Part shown: one piece after another, positions 61,744-64,000 of the stretch
Position numbering within the stretch: position 1 is the first letter of the stretch
Layout: the number at the start of each line of letters is the position of its first letter
Origin: an uncultured Clostridia bacterium
Lineage (GTDB): Bacteria > Bacillota > Clostridia > Oscillospirales > Ruminococcaceae
Length of the DNA stretch: 64,000 nt
Direction of reading: 5' to 3'
Assembly: GCA_947089135.1 (NCBI GenBank)
Contig: CAMUJF010000004.1
Span: 78,523 to 142,522 of the forward strand
Made by a program: the position numbers and the translations under genes
Notes under the pieces: model-generated
Told to the model about the DNA's origin: nothing
The model's input: the letters and a program-made list of their open reading frames with translations, nothing else
Databases searched by the model: none

Positions 61744-63651
61744 TTACTGGAGGAGCGAGAGAACGCCCTGGGGCAGCTGATTTGCCTGAGCAAGCATAGA
61801 CTGGGAAGCCTGTGCAAGGATCTGCTGCTTTGTGAAGTTCATCATTTCCTGAGGCATGTTTGTATCACGGATCTGAGACTCAGCAGAAGTGAGGTTCTCA
61901 ACGGATACGTTCAGGTTGTCGATCTTGTGTTCCAGACGGTTCTGGATAGCACCGAATGTACCTCTAACCAGTGAAACCTTATTGATAGCCTGGTCGATCT
62001 TGTCGATAGCGTAGTTAGCGTCCTTCTGTGTGGAGAGGGAGAGCTTATCTGTGCCAAGACCCTTAGCTGTGCAGTTGAGGTCAGCGTCAAGATCGCCGAT
62101 AGCGTCGGAATTGTACTTGAATGTGAACTCAACAGCGTCCTTTGTTCTTGCGCCAGCCTGGAGGATAATGCTGCTCTTGTAAGTCATGAGGGATTCGGAA
62201 TTCTTGAATGCGTCAGACTTAGAAACCGCATATTCTCCATCACCTGCAGCAACGTCGTTAACAAGCTTAGCATTGGGCTTGTCATCGCCTGCTATACGGT
62301 AACCGTCAACAGTGATGTTATATGATGCAGTACCTTTCTTGGACTTATCAACGGCTGCGTCAAGAGCAACAGTTGGACCCTTAAATGTAGCAATGGTCTT
62401 ACCGTTGTACGATATTACAGAACTTCCGCCTGCGCCATCAGCCAAAGCATCTACTTCCCAACCGGTTCCGTTAGTTCCTGCTGCAAGATTAATCTTATTG
62501 CCTTCAGAATCAATTAATTCCATTACAGTCTTAGCAGTATCAATGGTACCGTCAGCCTTGGTCTCATAAGTAACATTAAGCGTTGCACCGTCAAGAGCTT
62601 TGATAGCTTCCTGGTAATCAGCCTTATTAGCACCTGTCCAGTTTGTATCACTAACATTATTATGCAATGTAATAGTTGCGGCTTTAGCGGCATCTGCAGT
62701 AAACTTACTAAGATCACCGGAAACTGCTACGCCCTCACCCTCAACATTGCTGTCTGTGAAGCCTATGTTTGTAGGAGCAACTTCTTTTCCTGCGGGATTG
62801 GTGTAGTTAACAGTTACGAAATCGCCAACCTTTGCGCCAATCGTATCAAGAACGATGTTAGCGTTTGTTTTGCCGTCTTTCCAACCGCCGTTAGCTGTTG
62901 CGGTTATTGTTCCGGCGTATGCTGTGCCGTCCTCATAGTAGCCCTTTACAGCTGTAACTTTTCCGTCAGCGTCAACAGCGTCAACTACATACTTAATGTT
63001 GAGTTCCTTAGCGTCGGCAGCGGCAGTATAACCGTCAGTAGCAGCCTGAGCCCACAAAGCGGTAGCTTCTGCCTGTGTATATTTGCTGTCGTCAAGCTCG
63101 GGAGCTTTCTTAACATAGTCGCTGTTAGCTACCATGTCAACGGGCTTCTTAGCAGCTTCTGCTTCAGCAGCAGCCTTAGCAGCTCTGTAGTCTATAAGAC
63201 CGTTAGCGTCAGCCTTAACGCCGTCGGACATAACGCCGCCGTTGAGAACAACAACGCCGTTGAAGTCTGTATCAGCGATCTGGTCGAGCTCGTCGTTCAG
63301 CTGGAGGAATTCCTGCTGTGCAGCTGTACGGTCAACGGGATCATCATATGTACCGTTAGCCATCTGGTCAGCCAAAGTCTTCATTCTCTGGAGAATGGAG
63401 TCTGTCTCTGTGAGAGCGCCCTCAAAAGTCTGTACCATAGAGATACCGTCCTGAGCGTTCTTAACAGCCTGAGTCATACCAGCGATCTGAGATCTCATTT
63501 TCTCGGAAACTGCGAGACCGGCAGCGTTATCGCCTGCGCGGTTGATTGCGTAACCGGAAGAAAGTTTTTCCAAGGACTTGGAAAGCTTGGAGTTGTTGAT
63601 ACCTAAGTATCTGTTCGCATTCATTGCGGATAAATTGTGCTGTACTACCAT
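61744..63651 (-). CDS. hag: Flagellin
   Basis: 635 residues, long for a flagellin. The conserved N-terminal D0/D1 part (about 1-145) reads MVVQHNLSAMNANRYLGIN, LEKLSSGYAINRAGDNAAGL, QDGISMVQTFEGALTE. The C-terminal part (~550-635) includes VRGTFGAIQNRLEHKIDNL and AESQIRDTNMPQEMMNFTK, ending NQLPQGVLSLLQ. The central ~400 residues are the surface-exposed variable region, rich in Ala, Asp, Thr and Lys and nearly without Cys. It assembles the flagellar filament after export. ATG follows AGGAGGTAACTATT. It is driven by a sigma-D promoter 234 bases upstream, inside a pair of inverted repeats. Confidence 0.98.
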   Translation of the reverse strand: MVVQHNLSAMNANRYLGINNSKLSKSLEKLSSGYAINRAGDNAAGLAVSEKMRSQIAGMTQAVKNAQDGISMVQTFEGALTETDSILQRMKTLADQMANGTYDDPVDRTAAQQEFLQLNDELDQIADTDFNGVVVLNGGVMSDGVKADANGLIDYRAAKAAAEAEAAKKPVDMVANSDYVKKAPELDDSKYTQAEATALWAQAATDGYTAAADAKELNIKYVVDAVDADGKVTAVKGYYEDGTAYAGTITATANGGWKDGKTNANIVLDTIGAKVGDFVTVNYTNPAGKEVAPTNIGFTDSNVEGEGVAVSGDLSKFTADAAKAATITLHNNVSDTNWTGANKADYQEAIKALDGATLNVTYETKADGTIDTAKTVMELIDSEGNKINLAAGTNGTGWEVDALADGAGGSSVISYNGKTIATFKGPTVALDAAVDKSKKGTASYNITVDGYRIAGDDKPNAKLVNDVAAGDGEYAVSKSDAFKNSESLMTYKSSIILQAGARTKDAVEFTFKYNSDAIGDLDADLNCTAKGLGTDKLSLSTQKDANYAIDKIDQAINKVSLVRGTFGAIQNRLEHKIDNLNVSVENLTSAESQIRDTNMPQEMMNFTKQQILAQASQSMLAQANQLPQGVLSLLQ

Positions 63652-63706
63652 AATAGTTACCTCCTGTAATAATTCGGCATTCGGAATTCCTTTCCCTGCC
63701 GTTCAT

Positions 63707-63727
63707 TAAAGTATGCTTTTGCGAAAT
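63707..63727 (+). repeat. Left arm of a 21-bp perfect inverted repeat
   Basis: Begins TAAAGTATGCTTTTGCGAAA and is the exact reverse complement of 63974-63994. It lies between the flagellin start and its promoter. Confidence 0.95.
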
Positions 63728-63784
63728 TAGAGTTCAGCCGACTAATGCGCATCTCATCTGCTTCGTCATATTTCACAAAAAGCG

Positions 63785-63800
63785 CGGACGTTTCCGTCCG
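63785..63800 (-). promoter_or_regulatory. Hairpin in the flagellin leader
   Basis: Leftward CGGACG, loop GAAA, CGTCCG, followed by CGC and five T. It looks like a short intrinsic terminator or attenuator placed between promoter and gene. Confidence 0.45.
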
Positions 63801-63884
63801 ATTTTTAGAAGCTATTCCCGTAAAGAGAACATTTTCGAGGAGAAGTTCTCACTGTCGAGCCTGTTCTCCTTACTTCTGTCTTAT

Positions 63885-63911
63885 ATATCGGCAATATTTG
63901 GCGGCACTTTA
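63885..63911 (-). promoter_or_regulatory. Sigma-D (FliA-type) flagellin promoter
   Basis: Leftward TAAA (63911-63908), 15-base spacer, GCCGATAT (63892-63885). This is an exact match to the sigma-D/sigma-28 consensus of Firmicutes. Confidence 0.95.
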
Positions 63912-63973
63912 TGGTTTTTGGTTTAATATTTTATGAACTTTATGTGAAACAAGACCATTTTCCCAGTTTTTGT

Positions 63974-63994
63974 ATTTCGCAAAAGCATACTTTA
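63974..63994 (-). repeat. Right arm of the 21-bp perfect inverted repeat
   Basis: Exact inverse of 63707-63727, with 246 bases between the arms. It lies beyond the promoter, near the window edge. Confidence 0.95.
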
Positions 63995-64000
63995 GCGAAA

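Larger units (their letters stand above)
63652..64000. other. Flagellin upstream region, no gene
   Basis: This interval holds the flagellin ribosome site, a leader of about 225 bases with a short hairpin, the sigma-D promoter and both arms of a 21-bp inverted repeat. Nothing here looks coding. Confidence 0.8.

Overview
The window looks like chromosome from a motile, Gram-positive, plant-fibre-degrading anaerobe of the Clostridia, most like a Ruminococcus or other Oscillospiraceae gut bacterium. The grounds are the gene families (GH43, GH27 and GH5 glycosidases, xylose isomerase, HrcA-type groES-groEL, BirA-type bioY, HemZ, EFR1-type ferredoxin, DUF815 ATPase, BspA-like leucine-rich repeats), AGGAGG ribosome sites and sigma-A/sigma-D promoters. 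No rRNA, tRNA, CRISPR array or intact prophage was seen. Species is not claimed.

Layout. (1) 1-3400, minus strand: a small-enzyme operon (TIGR04076 protein, SGNH hydrolase, trans-aconitate methyltransferase, pyrophosphatase-like protein, DUF3788/DUF3795 protein). Upstream lies a 180-bp duplicated fragment fused to what looks like the first codons of a sugar kinase. (2) 3557-10943: plant-sugar region with xylA (minus, palindromic operator in its promoter), a membrane protein, two GH43 enzymes and a GH27 enzyme. (3) 11029-12097: bioY with a BirA-type operator and an overlapping DUF1284 gene. (4) 12150-14207: AgrC/LytTR-type two-component pair, then a large secreted leucine-rich-repeat protein. 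(5) 17472-21366: OmpR-type regulator, kinase and HtrA protease operon. (6) 21803-23880: CIRCE-groES-groEL. (7) 24064-31670: cheA-cheW-cheR-cheB on the minus strand, and divergently a FliK-like/FlhB-C pair. (8) 31747-37401: GH5_4-type cellulase lipoprotein and a giant orphan hybrid kinase ended by a foldback element. (9) 37416-41622: redox/detoxification operon with MerR and LysR regulators. (10) 41997-50926: rlmD-like gene, zinc ribbon, AAC(6')-like acetyltransferase, and the hemZ, MBL, relA/spoT, recJ cluster. (11) 51313-57682: Na/Pi transporter, TVP38, AI-2E-type exporter, cardiolipin synthase and an IS1-family remnant. (12) 57781-61642: DUF815 ATPase, EFR1 protein, recA-recX. (13) 61744-64000: flagellin, read leftward from a sigma-D promoter.

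How the genes fit together. Xylan and cellulose depolymerisation (GH43, GH43, GH27, GH5) feeds xylose isomerase. Chemotaxis proteins, a FliK/FlhB-type pair and flagellin supply motility toward substrates. Two-component systems with HtrA and GroES/EL supply envelope and protein-folding stress responses.

Most notable non-coding structures. A perfect 21-bp inverted repeat (63707-63727 and 63974-63994) brackets the flagellin sigma-D promoter like an invertible phase switch. A packed array of six triloop hairpins, three of them inside a further 11-bp stem, sits at 55243-55431. A 204-bp foldback element at 37198-37401 supplies the stop codon of the hybrid kinase. A recombination scar lies beside xylA at 3203-3400.
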